A stretch of 64,000 nucleotides of DNA from Lasiosphaeria ovina. Lineage: Eukaryota; Ascomycota; Sordariomycetes; Sordariales; Lasiosphaeriaceae. The translations under genes and the position numbers were made by a program. Location: the NCBI GenBank assembly GCA_033439765.1, contig JAULSN010000007.1:1860001-1924000 (forward strand). The letters run 5' to 3'. Within the stretch, counting starts at the first letter, position 1. Each line of letters begins with the position of its first letter. Positions 22,766 to 36,649 of this stretch are shown piece by piece. The notes under the pieces are model-generated. The model worked only from the letters and a program-made list of their open reading frames with translations, was not told the origin of the DNA and made no database searches.

Positions 22766-25700
22766 ATGGTATGCTCGCCCGGTATGGGATAAGTTCTGGA
22801 CGGGTATCGAGTACCTCGTAATCGGCGTCTGCGCTGGGAAGCCGCCTGAATCGCGGGCGCGCGTAGAGGTACTTTGAGATTGCAGATGCCAAGGGTCCCA
22901 CGTAAACCCCAGGACTCGAGGGGCACCACCAAGTCCTGCCTGCGCGATGCTGTGCTCCAATTGGGGGGATCGAGCAATTACGGATTAGATCAGTCGTCTT
23001 AGTCAAATGGCACTGGGAGCGAGTTGGAGTTGGAGGGGTGTGCGGGAATAGCGAGTACTGCGTATGCGGTAGCAAGTGGAAACGGCCACCCAGCAAGCGC
23101 TCTGAACTCTAGTTGAAAGAGAAGCGTCGACAAAAGATGGCAAGACCGCCTGGGCGAGCGGCCAGCCTAGCTGCTCAGGTGCTGGCTGGAACGGGGGTTA
23201 CAGTCGGCCAGTCATGCGATGAAACCGCCATGGTATTGGCCCCGACGGGTACCTCAGAATTACAGTATGGGACTGATATGGATGTCAGACGGCGCCTCTC
23301 GGGCTTGTTGTTGGCTGTTTGTCCTTGCCGCCGCCCACGCTAAACGCCTGGAGAAACTTACCTACACCTCGGATACCTCGCTCTAGGTTTTCAGAGGCAG
23401 GCTCGGGGCCGGCAACATGGAAAACCACACAAAGCGGCGCCCGCCTTGGGATGGATATGTATAAGTACAAGTACATACCAACATTCCATTCCGCGCGCAT
23501 GGAAGCGGCAGGTCCCATTGCCCTTCGCTGACATGGAATTCCTAGCCATTTGAGCTCCATCGCCCACTGACCGCTAGAAGCCGCCCAAACGGAGGGGCCT
23601 CTCATAATATGCCCCCATTCGTTCTCCTTGCTTTGGTCCTATCTTCGGCATTTAGTGATTCAGCAGGGCCCATTTCTTGCGCCGTCTTGTCTTGACAGAA
23701 AGCCCACAACTCAGGTATGTATGGCTTCCATGTGGGCGGACTTTAAGATGCGCTGCCTCACATCCAGAAGTAGGATGAGCTGCACACCCCACCCGGGCTG
23801 GTCTTAATTATCGCAAACTGATTGGCCGAAGCCGAACGCACGTCCTTCCTTCTAGAAATCCCCGTGGGCATTCGGGGTTTTCAAGAAATTTATTAACTCG
23901 ACTTCACACCGGACAGTGCGTCTCTCGTGCAAGTGTAACTACAAATTCCGGTACACTGTTCGCTTGGGGGGTGTGACATTCACAAAGTTCCATGTTGAGG
24001 CATACTCGGGCTTTGTTGTGTATCCTTCATCTGGTAACGGGGTCTCCCGTCCTCCCATTCCCCCAGATTGCACTGGCGGGGACCCCTCCTCTTCGGCCGT
24101 TCTCCGCCGCGTCGGCTCTGAGACCCGAACTCCAGCCGTCCTATCGCGGCCATCGCCAAGGCGCCGCGAGGAATTCCCAAGACTTGCCCAGACACGACAG
24201 AATATGTTGCAATATCAGCAGGTCTGCGCCGGCTGTTGGTCTTCCTCTGTTGATCGCAGCATCTCATTCCGTACCTAGAGCCACGTACGTATTCAGCATG
24301 ACTGTAGCACAAGATGTGAGATGGCGGCCGATCACCTTTCTTGGCAGGGTGACCGATCGCTTTTCGCTTGTGGCCTCTTGGCAAGACGGGAGGCGCTAAA
24401 GAACTCGATGGTCATGCCGCTCGCGCCCACTCGCGCCCAGAGCGATTTGCCGACCTCCGGGGGTCAAGACGGTGGAGGAAGCCGGCAAAAAAAAGCTAGC
24501 GGCGGCCCAGACAGTCGCCGAACACCGTTCTGACTTCGAAACACACCGCAAGTCATTCAACGGCTTCACAGCAGCACAGAACCGCGTCTCGTTGGGAACT
24601 CAATTCGCAAAGAGAGACGTTGCCGGAGCGCTTCCCAGCTGAGCCCATCGGTTTTCAGAGACTGAGACTTAGTCCAGTGAATTGGTAAAACCAAAAGGTT
24701 CAAAAGAGAAGCTGGCAATTCGCCGTGGGATATTTCAAAGTAGCGATACTTTGGCTGCGAATCCCTGCCAAGCCAGGCGACTTGTGCAGCGCAATGCGTC
24801 ATTGCCAGCTGCCCCAGCTAGTTGTAGAAGCGGGCTCGGGGCGGGGGAAGGTGCCCTTTCCCACCAAATATCCACAGCGGGCCTCTGTTGATCGTGGCTT
24901 TGTCATTTTTGCCGTCCGTCGGATCAAGTGCCTGAAGAGGGATGTTTCCAAACGATTGCATCATTTCTTTATCGAGACTCGGGGCCTTCGAGCAGTGGCA
25001 AAGACGCTTGTAAGTTTGTTGCATACAGTAAGCTTGGGGCGCCACTGTGCGTGTTTGAGCCTCAAGCCGCCGTGTCATTCAATCATGTCTGTCTCACATA
25101 TCCAGACGGGGTTTCCTCGTTTAGAGTCCAGATTGCTCAGTTAAGCCTCCAATGCCTCGAGATGCGGCTGCAAGAATAAGCCCCAGCATCTTTAATCGCC
25201 GTCGCGGTTTATGAAGAGACCCGGCAACTACGGCCTTCCTCTTTCACTCAGATAAATGGGAGTTGAGAGGTGGTTGGCAGTCATGCTTCCAACTCCAGCC
25301 TCGTACAGGTTGCCTGTCACTCACTGTGAGCGGGGAGATGGGCGTGGTGGCGCCAGGTTTCTCCCAGAGCTTCCTGTGCACTGTGTAGCTGCTTGCAATC
25401 TATTCTCGCGTCATGGGATGGATGGAGGGGTGTAATCCGATGGTTTCTCAAGTGGTGTGCCAGAAACCCCAGAACTAAGGTAGGAGCTTGCACGAAAAGC
25501 ACCACGAGAAGACCCTGCACGCCAAAACGGACTCAAGAGATGGTATCCTATTGAGCCGCCCATCAGACAATTTGCTCTGAGGCTTCTCCTCTGCCGGACA
25601 CGAAGAGTTGATGAGGATCGGTTCAGGAGTGGCGTTCTCTTGGTGTGTTCGGGGTCGTATGTAAGGTACTCATCGCACACAGCCGTTGCCAAGACTTCTC

Positions 25701-28700
25701 GGCGCCCGTCATGAGTGAGAGCCGTGTTGCGGAGAGACACTTTAATTATTTGAACTCAAATTCTTGTTTCGAACCGGGCGCACACTTTGACTTGAAGAGT
25801 GATCCACAGAAATCTACAACCAAAGTCCAAACCTCGATGGACCAAGTACCGTATCTCTGTTGCAAGAGTTCAAACTATCGTCTTGTCCTAGTGCTGTAAT
25901 CTCCCATTTAGGGCAGGGCCGCCAAACCCTTAGGTCCGCCGCCGCTGCCGGAAACGACCAGAAGCGGTAAGCCGGGGCCCTGAATTGTTGTGTAACTTTC
26001 CGAGGTATATATGGATGTACTTCATACACTTGCTCCGTAGCACTTACTCCGTAATAAACCTCGGTTTCGCGAGTCGTGAGTTACACCCGACACTTTTTCG
26101 ACTACTACCTCGCCCAGCCCCCCACGCTTGCCGCTTGCCGCTTGTTGACGCTTGGAACACAATGCATCTGCGGCCGTCCCAAAATTGAAAGTAAGGAATA
26201 GCGGCCCACGGTGACCCTGTGGCCGGCGGACGGGGACTCACAGCCATTAGACTCGGACTCCTCAGATTGCACACACAGACCATAGGTTGACCTGCACCTC
26301 AAGCACTAAGGTACCTAAGCTACTGGATGGGATGTTGGTTACCTGCGCTAGTCCGTAGGGATATGATATGGATGGCATTGCATTTCGATAACTCGCCTGC
26401 TGTCGCTGCAACCCTGAGAAGGAAAGCTACAATCACGTCTCTCGATTCCGTATATGCTATGAAGCTGGGCTCTTCCGCGTTTGCTTGGACTAGGACACGC
26501 AAAGTAGCTGGAGCAAACTTTCAAAGCTGTCAGAATCACCGTTTATGAAACCGAGCTGCCGTCAATCGACTTCATAGCGGAAGTACGGATACGCATTGGA
26601 ACTTTCGCAAACACCGTTACTAATTATCTCATATAAGTGTTCGCACTCCGTACAGCACGTCTTATTAGGTCTTGTGCCGTAACAGCCCAGTGTCCAGATG
26701 AGATTGGACATAAATGGGTGTAAGTGAGCTGATGGGCTGGATGTTTTTCACGGGCATCCTGTCGATTGTGGCAGCAAGAGGAAGATCGGAATGAAGCGGT
26801 CCCCTGGTCGGGCCAAGTTGCAGGCTTGCAACATTCTCGTCCTTCCCTCCCTCCCTCCCAGTGCCCGAACACACGCTGTGACACAGGCCACCCACAGCGG
26901 CCACGCAGCTGGCTGGACAAGGCTCCAGGTCATCGAGCCGTCTTGGCGTTGCGATCTCCCGCCTGGGCGCTCCGCCTGCCTTGTCTTGGTTCGAGTCGAT
27001 TGCCTCGATCACTATCCCCAAAACTCGCCCAGTGGTGCCCCAGGTGGTGCAAAAGAGCGCTTGAAACCGCTTTGAGCAGCTCGGCGCCCTCCTGTCGCCA
27101 GGCTCTCTTGACCTTGACAACCTAAGCCCAGACATGTTCACACAACGACTGCCGTCTTGGATGCATATTGCTCTCGGCTCCGCAGCCGAGCAATCCCTGG
27201 TTGGCTGATTGGTTGGTCGCACGGCGTGGGCGAAGGTGACTTTTGTTCCCCGCCCCCGCAGTGGAGGCAGCATCCCACCCCAGCCAGTGTTCAGCGATTC
27301 CCGCCTTCAATGGCCGTCGACGTCTGTCTGGCCGCCCGGCCATGAGCAAATGGAAGCAGGAAAGCTGAATGGTGCGGCATTGATGGACGACGACACGGCA
27401 CAGGGTCCGCAGGAGGGACTATTTTCTACGCGATGCATGCTACTAGTACGGTGCCTCGATTGCCTCTCGAGTTGACGGACGTGTTTTCCCCACCCTCAAA
27501 GTCGAACTCGAATCGCATCAGCACGATCTCCTGCGCGTCTGTATGGGAACGGCGCTGCGAATTGGAGAGCCTCATCTAATCCCGCCGCCGCAAGTGGCGG
27601 TGTGTGGATGGGGATGCCGCGTCCCGAGCAGCATTCGCCTCTTCTCTTCTCGACTCCCCTCCCACCCCGCGCGCCCTTTTTCACCGTGTAAAATGCAGGG
27701 TTCCCTTCCTCAAACAATGCATAATCGGATCCGTCCGTTGCAAAGCTGCTGACATTACTCGTTTGACCGACCAAGCACCTCCCAACCTGCTTGGTAAAGG
27801 AAGATTTTTCTTTGGCCATGACTGCGTGACAGCCGCTCATTTGAGACGTCCGGGTCTTGGCAGGATCGAGACAGGTTTACAGCTGGCTTACCTTCAGCCG
27901 TGCGTGTGTGGCGCATTCACGATCCAAACATGTTCCCGCAACCCCAAAAAACAATATCAAGAGGGTGACACCGCGGCCAGGTGCTACCGACTGGGCACTC
28001 AAGTGGGCATCTCCCGAGAGGACCAGAAGCTACCCCATGGTGCTTGCAGAGAGCGTCGGCCTAGACGACGAGAACGAACCCTCGACCGGTCGTTGGTTCA
28101 TCGGAAAGCAAACACGTCTTCAAGCCGCACAACTCTCAGTCTGTTGGCATGCTCTTGCACATGTTACGGAACAGCAAAGTTGGAGGAAACTTCTTTCCCA
28201 CCACGCCTCTTGTAGCTGTGTGTGTTAGTGTTCCCACTGTGGCCTGAGAGCAAGAGGAAGAGTGTTCAGCCAGCCAGGCGCCAGGCGCCAGGCGAAAGGA
28301 AGAAGAAAATCCCTCATTCCATGTACCGCAACTTCTGTTTATGCATTTACCCCCGTCTCATCAGCCTTCCAAGCATCCTCTTGGAACTGGTCCTTATTTG
28401 CATGTACCTGCTACCTCAGCGCGGTTCCCCTTCATTACATTTTCCCTCGGATGCTTTTGACAATTCCAGCCTTGTTTTGCTTTGTACACGTGTGCGTGCC
28501 CTTTCCTTGCCCTCCTCTTCTGGTTATTCGTGGCGTCCCATCTGATGACTTGATGCCTATGTTTTTGTTGGCTCCTCGGTTCGCCAAATGTGTTCAATAA
28601 TCCGTTGGGCACAGCACGAACAAGCAGCAGACCAGAGGATAGATGCAGTTGGCCTCAAAAGAATACCGAGCACTCGACTTGGCAATCTTGGCAGGAGAGA

Positions 28701-31515
28701 TTGTTCAAGCTAGAGGCATCGATGGTGAATGATCGTTAATCGTTGGTGACGAAAATCCAACCTCTAGGCTCAAACCGGGCTGACCACCCACGTACACGTG
28801 TATCTACACGATTCGAAAATATCTCTGTGGAAAGTCTAAATTTTCCACCAAGGTTTACCCTTGTGATTCACTGTGTCCTTGGATAAGAGAGGGTCTAGGT
28901 ATGGGTCCAGAGGACGTAGAGGTCCACGAAAAACAAACAATGAGGAAAAGGGGGAGGGGGTGGAATGGACGGCTTCTTCGTAGATAGCCAATCCCTTCCG
29001 CATCTCTCTCTCCATCCTCCTTTCTCGCATTGGCAGATCTTGGCGGATGCAACGGCTTCCCAGCTCACGAAAACAGAAAGCCTGCCTGCCGCCCGGCTCC
29101 CCGCCGCTCGCGGCTCCGTTCCGCAGGGTCCTCCGTAGCTGGCCGCCTTAGGAAGGCCAGCACACAACCATACGCGCGGCTGACGCTTGCTTCGGCGAGG
29201 AGGCTGGAGGTTGGAGGCTGGAGAAGAAGGGGGGGAGGCGAAAAACAGAGCGGATTGCGCCATATCCAGGTCTTTGCTCCACGGGGGGTCCGGGGCGGCG
29301 CCGGCGAAGGCGGGGGGACCTAGCTCTCTTCTTGTTTTTCCCTTTGGGACTGGCCTAGTCCTCAGCTTGCGGCTGGGAAATGCGTAAACCGAGTGTGAAC
29401 ATCAACATCGCCATCGCCATCACACACACACAGAGAGAGACAGTTTGTGTTCCAGTCTGCACAGAGTAGACCCTGTATTCTCTCCTAACGTGCTCGAGAA
29501 ACGAAAAAAGAGGGAGGAAGACCGGCCCGCGGCAGGTAGTCAAATCGTAAAAAAAAGGCTTAATCATTGGACAAGAAAAACGAGTCCACTTTGCTCTATT
29601 TCTATCCAGTCCAGGTAATTTCCGGCAGTGCCAACTTTCCACACCTCTCTCTCTCTCTTTCTGTGTCTCACCACCCACCCACACACATTCATCACACTGG
29701 CGCTCCGGATCCGCGCACACTAGAGTCTAGCATTCACAGCACAAAAAAACGCCGGTCCGGTAAACGGAGTGTATCTTCTATTTTTGTTTTACGCCCAAAA
29801 AACCCCCCCCCACACAAATGTGTATATGTAAAAGCACAAGGGTCGCCGGTTTTCGGGATGGGATTTGGATGGAGTCTGGTTTTCTCTTTTTCCTTTCTTA
29901 TCACCTTATTGTGTCTTACCTACCTACCCACCTTACCTACCTACACATTTACATATCTACCACGTGCTTTGATACGAATCTACATAGGTACTTACTTACA
30001 CCAGCTGAAAAACAGCTTCGAGGGGTTCGGGGTTTTTTGCCCTTCCTGGAGGAGAGGACGGAAGAGAGAGAAACGTGACCAAAGATACGCGGGCGATGTG
30101 ATCGCAACTGCCGGTCGTCTCTGCGGGCTTTTGCTACCCTCGCCCCTCTCTTCTCTCCGTTTTGGTGGCCATATCTATCGTCATTTGGACTGACTGTACA
30201 CTGGTTAGGGCAAGTATAATCTGTATAAATGTGTTAGAGTTTGTCGGGGACATGTATTGAGCTGCTCGCTTGCTCAGTCACTCACTGCGTGATATCACGG
30301 AAGACAGAATACTCAAGGGAAGGCAGGCATTGCCGTCCTAAAGATGAGTGGCTGGTACAAGCTGGAGATGTCATGTCAAGTCAAATTCTCCGATGCCGGC
30401 GGAGAACAGCTACCTACCAGATGGCCATACAGTTGCTAGAAGTTTTCTCTCTCTCTTCCCCGTTGCAATTTTGTTGGATGAGGCTTGATTGGTAAATGTA
30501 TGTGCTGTGCTGGCTGTCATCTTTTTCCTCTGCGTGACTTGTAAAAGAACGAACGGTCTAGGCCCTTATACTGCCCCCCCCCCCACACCCTCTTGCGAGC
30601 AACACGTCGTCCAGATATCTCCGTCCATATTTGCTAGTGGCCAGCCCGCAGTGACGGCATAGAACTTTTGGGATCGAGTTTTTAAAATGTAAAATGCATA
30701 TTGTGTCAAGGAGGCCAGCATATCTTGGGGGTCAAATGGTTGAGCAGGTCAATATCACGAGATCGTGTTGTTTATGTCATTCATTCGCCACCCCTGGGAG
30801 AAAGCGAACTCCTCACCGTACTGAAACCGCAACAGTGATACGGCTTGAACCCATCGCCGCCAGCCGCAATCGAAAGTATTAGTTAGCTGAGATCGTATGA
30901 TAGTTATTCCGTCTTTGGTGGCTTTGCCATCTCGATCGTCCTATTGTATGCCCTGCCATCGCCCCGCCTTACATCATGCTTCCCAGCTCCATGGCAGGCT
31001 GACTGTAGGCCATCACACTCACACTCAGAGACGCCCTACTTTCGCTACCACAGTGAGATTACAGGTCGTAGCTAGCTGAATAACACATACGTACATACGA
31101 CATCTGAGACACCGCCAAAAGCTAGCTCCGCCGAGGATAATAGTTGTGCTGGCTCACCAAGTCCAAACACCTGAGAACAGGAGGAGAACAACCTATGCAG
31201 ACAGGGCAACTGTTCGGCACATCAAGTCACGTACCTTGGATTTCTACTAGAGCCCTAGACCACTGCAACTACGAGACAACAATCCAGCCCCTGAATGTTT
31301 CTTGGCCTAGTACTTGGGCAGAATAAATATTATAGCCTAGCAAATAAACCGGCCAGGAAAAGCCTTCAATATGTGTTTGAGAGAAGAGATAGGCCTCTGG
31401 GATTGTGGGATTTCAATAGCCTTTACCTCCTTCGGCGAAAGCCTTTCGTGCGAACCGTAAGGCATTGAGCCTTTTCAAATCTTGGAAAGTCCATCGCTAA
31501 TAAACACTCAGATGA

Positions 31516-31680
31516 TTGGATTATAAATCCCAAGATAAAGCCAGCCTGGTCAAGTCAGTAAACCGGAACAAGCTGGCCAACAAGATCAGCTCAGTCTTCA
31601 TGGACGGGATGTCGAAGGACTATATCCATAGATACGGCCAGCGGTGGGCGGACAAGATGATCAATTACCACCAACACTGA
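31516..31680 (+). other. Protein-like open fragment without a start (possible gene relic)
   Basis: From just after an in-frame stop to the TGA at 31678-31680 the plus strand encodes about 54 residues with balanced, non-repetitive composition, for example RNKLANKISSVFMDGMSKDY and HRYGQRWADKMINY. There is no upstream ATG in frame and no clear splice partner. It may be the last exon of a decayed gene or a chance frame; I do not recognise the family. Confidence 0.2.
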
Positions 31681-32699
31681 AAGCATGAAGTGAGATCAAC
31701 AATATGTTGCTCCGAACACCCATCCTGCTTGGTTGGCGGTCTGCCACCCTATTGAGACGACCAGCACTTCCAACACGCTGTCATCCCAAGGGGTAAGATG
31801 GGGGAGTCAGATGTTTCGGAAGGGTGACAACGGTCAGGGAGACAAAGAGGCCAATGGACAGAGGCGCAGGGACACACAGGTCAGCAGACGGGTCATCAGG
31901 GATAATATATACCAGTGCTGTATTCGTTATTACTCGGTAAAGACATGTCTTGGGACTTGAATTCCCGAGACACTGAGTATATGACATGACTCTTTCAGTC
32001 ACGATCACTCGTATGGGCTGACCCCTCGAGAGCACCAACAGCCATTGACGACAAGATTAGCAGGCATGTGCAAGTCACTTACATCAAAGAATCCTACCTT
32101 CTTTACATGGCAAGATCTAGACTTCAGAAGACAAAACATACTCGCTGGTGAAATATTCGACAACACACTCGCTATGTTAGCTTGTGTTTTCTCGGCCAAC
32201 TATAATCCATCTCCTCCAGGTAACCCTTATGCCCGGGCCCAGAGGGGATCGAAGACGGGCGAGCACAGAAGCGACGCATACATAGAGTGGTTAAATAAAT
32301 GAAGAATAATATCCTCATTCTCCTAAGATCCCCGCCAAGGTGACACCGCATTTGCATGCCCTGTATCCCTCCTGCCACCAAAATAACTCGTCTTGCCCTT
32401 GGTCTCCACCCAGCGCCTGTAAAACACCTAAACTCTTACCAGTCCACCTCTTCAATCACCTGCGTTTCGTCTCGGTTCTTGGTACACTTGCACCTGGTGA
32501 CACTTTCGAAAGCATAATCGGCTCGGCTATCAATCCCATCGAACCGGGGGTGTTGGGTAATAATGTTGGTAGGTGGTGTAAGGGAGGGCAGTGTTAGGAA
32601 ACAGTGCCATAGTTGCAATGATTCCGTGGCTTGAGGTCCATCTTGGCAAAACACTGATATGCACTACCAACGGACCGAAGCTGTCAAGGGGGTCGTTCA

Positions 32700-35600
32700 C
32701 TAGCTCGTACCATTTGCTGCGGCTGCGGCTACTTGGGCGGCCACCACAGCCTGTTGCTGGGCTGCAAGAGCTTGGACCTCGGCTTGTTGGCAAACTGCTG
32801 CAATGACGGTTTGCTCTTCGGTAGACAGGTGTGACGTTAAAGACGCGTAGAATTGGGGCTGTTCTTGTTGCATTTCTGTGGCGGAATTAGCGAACGTCTA
32901 ATGGGTAGCCGAACAGATTCACTCTAGTACGAGACTGAGGGGTAGAAACTTACTCAGGAACGAAAGTCTGAAAGTGCTGTAGGGGTCGAGCTTGTCGAGG
33001 GGAGACTCCAAAAGCACGCTGTCCTCGCCAAGCTCGTCCTCAGAAAGCTCTGTTTCTGTGGCGCCGAACTTTTGTGCCTGAATCAAGTTCATGTCAGCAA
33101 CCTTACGGATCTGAAGTATCCTTAATGTCAACTCGACCGCAGAGGGGGGCATCCATCTGGTCCTTACCTCCTCGTTGAGGAACTCGAGATACGCTGTGCT
33201 CTCATCCTTGGCGTCGCCAGACTCCTCCTCAACTTCCCCTTCGGCATCCCAGGTCGCTTCGTCCTCGTTCCACTCTTCGTCCTCGTCCTCATAGCCGTAA
33301 GTTCCGCCTTCGAGTTGGAAGTCATCCTTCAAAGCCTCATCGCGGTCTGGAGCCTTGTTAGCTGTCGTGGCCAAATTAGGGTGAGAGTCTTAGACTTACT
33401 TTTCAATGCCGCTGGCAGGGAGCTGAAGAGAACCGTGATGCCCTGGTAAATGTTAGGTTATGTCTGGCGTCATTGAAGTATTGACAATACAAGTGACTAA
33501 CCTGGAGGAGTCTGGGCCACCCGACTGAAACGCTCGCCGGGACCTGGTCGGCCGGGATGTTGAGAAGCGCAACAATGGCCACAATGCACAGTTTCTTATC
33601 ATGTACTCGGGTAAACGAGTCCATACTGCCAAACCAGAGGCTGAAAAACTTGTTCGTCCATCCTTGCGATTCGAGGATGCGAAGTGCGAATAGAGGGTCA
33701 TAATAAATGGCGTTGATGACCATCTCCATGAGGTGGATCCTGTATGATTTGATCTTGACATCTTGTGTTGCGAGCACACCCATTGCCATGTTGATGAATC
33801 CGTGAACGCAGCCGTCAATGTGACCGCGGAGGCTCAGCATTATAGCCTCGGCGAGCTTGCAGGCACATATCCGGTCTACGCCACCGCCAACCTTGCCGTC
33901 CGTGAACATATCTTCGACCATCGAGAATAATGCCTTGACATACTCAGGGTTCTGGATGAGCTGCGGGGAACCATACTGCACAAAGTTGTCCAGGGCAGGC
34001 AGCATATCCTCGAGATACAGCTCGGCTCCAGACTTGAAGGTCGTGTGGATAAGCTCAAACGCCTGCCACATGGTAGGGGAGATTTGCTTAGCGGCGAATG
34101 TACAGCTATCGATGATCTCAAAAACCTCATTATATAGATCTGGAGAGACACGGTTAGAAGAAATTCGCAGGTAGCACCGGCAGCGTGAAGCTTCCAGGCA
34201 AAAGATGGGCAAGAAGAGGGGAGCTTGGCTTACCATAAAGCTTATTCTCCAACGTCACCTGGATAACGGGCATCAGCACTCCTTCAATATGGAGCAGGAC
34301 GTCTGGAGTGCTCTCGAGTGTGAGAATAAGGGTGCCAATGGTTTGCAAGACTCCCAGTGCTGTGATGCTCTTGTCATCCAGGAAGTCGCCGTACTCGGCC
34401 TCCAGATCGTCTCGCTTCTCGTTATTCTCCAGCAGCTCTCTGACGATGCGCAGATACGTGTCGCGTAGCTGCTCGCTAAGAGCCACGGCGAACGGAGTCA
34501 GCTCGGCAGCGAAGACCTCGACAAAATCCTCCATGACGTTTGCCAGGGCATCGATGTCAGCTTCGTTGGCCAGCTTGAGGAGCTGTTGCATGATGGTAGG
34601 GATGCTCTGCTGCATGCTCGTCCGGATGATGTCGTGCCGGATCAGGGGCTGCAGGGCCAGGGCCGCGGTCACACGGACTGGGAGCTTGGGATCCGCCATG
34701 GCGTCGAGAATATGGCGGTATATGGTGAGGAGATTGCCCTGGTCCTTGAAGTTCAACGCCTCGAACTTTTCAACAGTATCGCAAGCGCGGGCCCGGAGGA
34801 AACCTTGCTGGCTGCTGAAATCCGGGAAAACATAACGGACGAGGAAATATTCGACCTGATCGGCGATTGGGGATTTCCTACCCAGAATCACCGGCGCAAG
34901 CGTTCCGATCATGCGCAAAGCACCTTCCTTTGCAATGTGGTTTTTCTTGTCTTCGGGCGCCTGCTCATATTGATTGACCACCTCATTGATGAACTTGAGG
35001 ATCTCGAACGTCTGCTTCCTCCGAGCCTTTGTCAGCGTGACCAAGAAGTTAGTGGCCGAGACATCGGGTGCAGACACTTCCTCGTAGAAGTTAAGCTTGC
35101 GATGAAGATACTCCTCCGGCTCTTCCTCAAACTTCTCAAGGTCATCCTCGGAAAGACAGAGGACGGGGAAGATGAAATGCGTAACAAGGTTGGTCAAGTG
35201 CGGCTTCAGGTGTGTCCACATTTCCTTGGGGCGGATGCATTCGTCGAGAAACACAATCGTATACGACAGACAAGGCCGGCTTAGCCAAGATGTCTTGGAA
35301 ACCCACTTCTCAATCTCTGAGAGATAGTGCTTGAGGATTTCGGGCGCAACCTGGGCTGAGAACTCTTTGGCAAACAAGGCTTGGCTTTCGCTAGCCTTGT
35401 CCATAAAGGACTGCGGGTTACCATGTCTGCAGGTCCGTCAGCAATAGAGACCAAGATGGTCATAGGTTTTCAAGGGGGGAATCCCATACCTGATATAAAG
35501 ACGGTTGAGGTTAAAGTAGGCCCACTTCTTTGCCTTCCACCAGTGGTGACGCTCTCGCTCTTGGGGGTCTTCGTTCATGGCAATGGCAGGTGTGGCCTTG

Positions 35601-36649
35601 GCCACGGTCTGGAGGAAGACAGTACACCATCCCAAGTTGACGGGTCCTCGCCGGAGGAACTCGGACAGTTCGAGCTGCAATATTGCGGTCAGCGAGCTAT
35701 CTCGGGCGTCCACCCCTGCTCCGGATCAAAACCTACCCATGTCGCATGCTTGTACGACTTGAGGGCGATATGCAGCATCTCCCCAGCCTCTTCGCTCTCC
35801 TGGTTCACCAGCTCGTTGCATATCGTCAACAGCCTGGGGAAGCTCGCCTCGATAATCTTCTCGAAATGCTCTCTGCTGTCCCCGACACTGGCCTTGAAGC
35901 GATATGCTCGGCAGATGGCGAGAAGGCACTGGAGACCAGCGAGAACCGAGGGCGCGTCATTGGTGTTGAGCAGCTGGATGGTGTAGTCCATGAACGTGGG
36001 CCATCGATCCGGGAAGTCGAAGTGGAGGATGCGCTGGAGAATAGGAACCAGCTGGTGGCGCACCAGGTTTTGAGACCCGGCGAGGATGGGCAGTAACCGG
36101 TCTCGAAAGCGCGCCTTGGCATCCTCGGGTATCATCGACTCGGCAGGGTAGGCATCCTGGGCTTGCCACGCGCGGTTGACGCGGTTCTTGAGGTAGATAA
36201 CGGCTGGCAGGTGAAAGTCAGTAGTGTTCCTTAGGCGTTTTTGTTGGGAACAAAGAGGAATAGCGGGTGTGTTGAGGGGTGCGTGGTGGGTAACATCGCG
36301 ACGGTGGACGTACTGGAAAGCTGGAGGTTGACATTTGGCTCGGACTGGATGAGATCCAGAAGGATGTCTGTAAAGTTTGGTTGCTCCTCGGCCTGCGATG
36401 GAAAAAGAGTCAGTGCTAGCCATCGTGCGGATGGATTTGTTGTCGCCGTCGCGAAATGGGCGAGACAGCAACGTGGGATGGGGGAACGTGTCTGGAATCT
36501 CGATAGGCAACACGCAGCACGCAGCGCAGCCTCATAATAACCCACAACAACAAACGTACCTGCTTCAGCTGAAGCTCGGCCTGGCGGCGAGTCTCGGCGT
36601 TGGCGTCGAGGGTGGCGATGATGCAACTACGAATGGCGGCGGCATCCAT
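32700..36649 (-). CDS. nmd5: Importin-beta family nuclear import receptor, Nmd5/Sxm1 (importin-7/8) type (10 exons, 1057 aa)
   Basis: Predicted karyopherin that carries cargo through nuclear pores with Ran-GTP. Exons read downward: 36649-36560, 36392-36314, 36203-35737, 35674-35490, 35426-34234, 34139-33502, 33442-33400, 33346-33168, 33077-32954 and 32875-32700. The frame closes exactly to 1057 residues, close to yeast Nmd5 and Sxm1. The start MDAAAIRS (complement of 36647-36649) precedes a typical importin N-terminal repeat with LQLSTVIYLKNRVNRAW. HEAT-like helical repeats fill most of the protein. An acidic stretch (GYEDEDEEWNEDEATW, about residues 916-931 and on to 943) is typical of the importin-7/8 group. 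The tail is Gln/Ala rich. Introns are 53-167 nt with CTGAC or CTAAC branch motifs. The 3' site of the seventh intron is ambiguous: an acceptor 15 nt earlier leaves a 38-nt intron and adds five residues. Assignment to Nmd5 versus Sxm1 is uncertain because many filamentous fungi have a single member. Confidence 0.95.

Larger units (their letters stand above)
21501..32699. other. 11-kb gene-free stretch between kinase and importin genes
   Basis: The first part is upstream sequence of the kinase gene. It contains an 18-base G run (22534-22551) and GGTAT repeats (22745-22765). CTACC-type repeats occur at about 29914-29944. Many overlapping frames of 60-210 codons exist on both strands, but most lack an ATG start, none has a domain, and they mirror one another as expected of GC-rich non-coding DNA. 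One fragment at 31516-31680 is protein-like but short. The end of the interval is the presumed 3' region of the importin gene. Confidence 0.4.

Noticed and set aside
26665..27273. 202-codon ATG-started minus-strand frame
   Set aside because: No domain, mirrored by an open frame on the plus strand, low-information composition.
29567..30193. 208-codon plus-strand frame
   Set aside because: Starts at TTG and runs through simple CTACC-type repeats.
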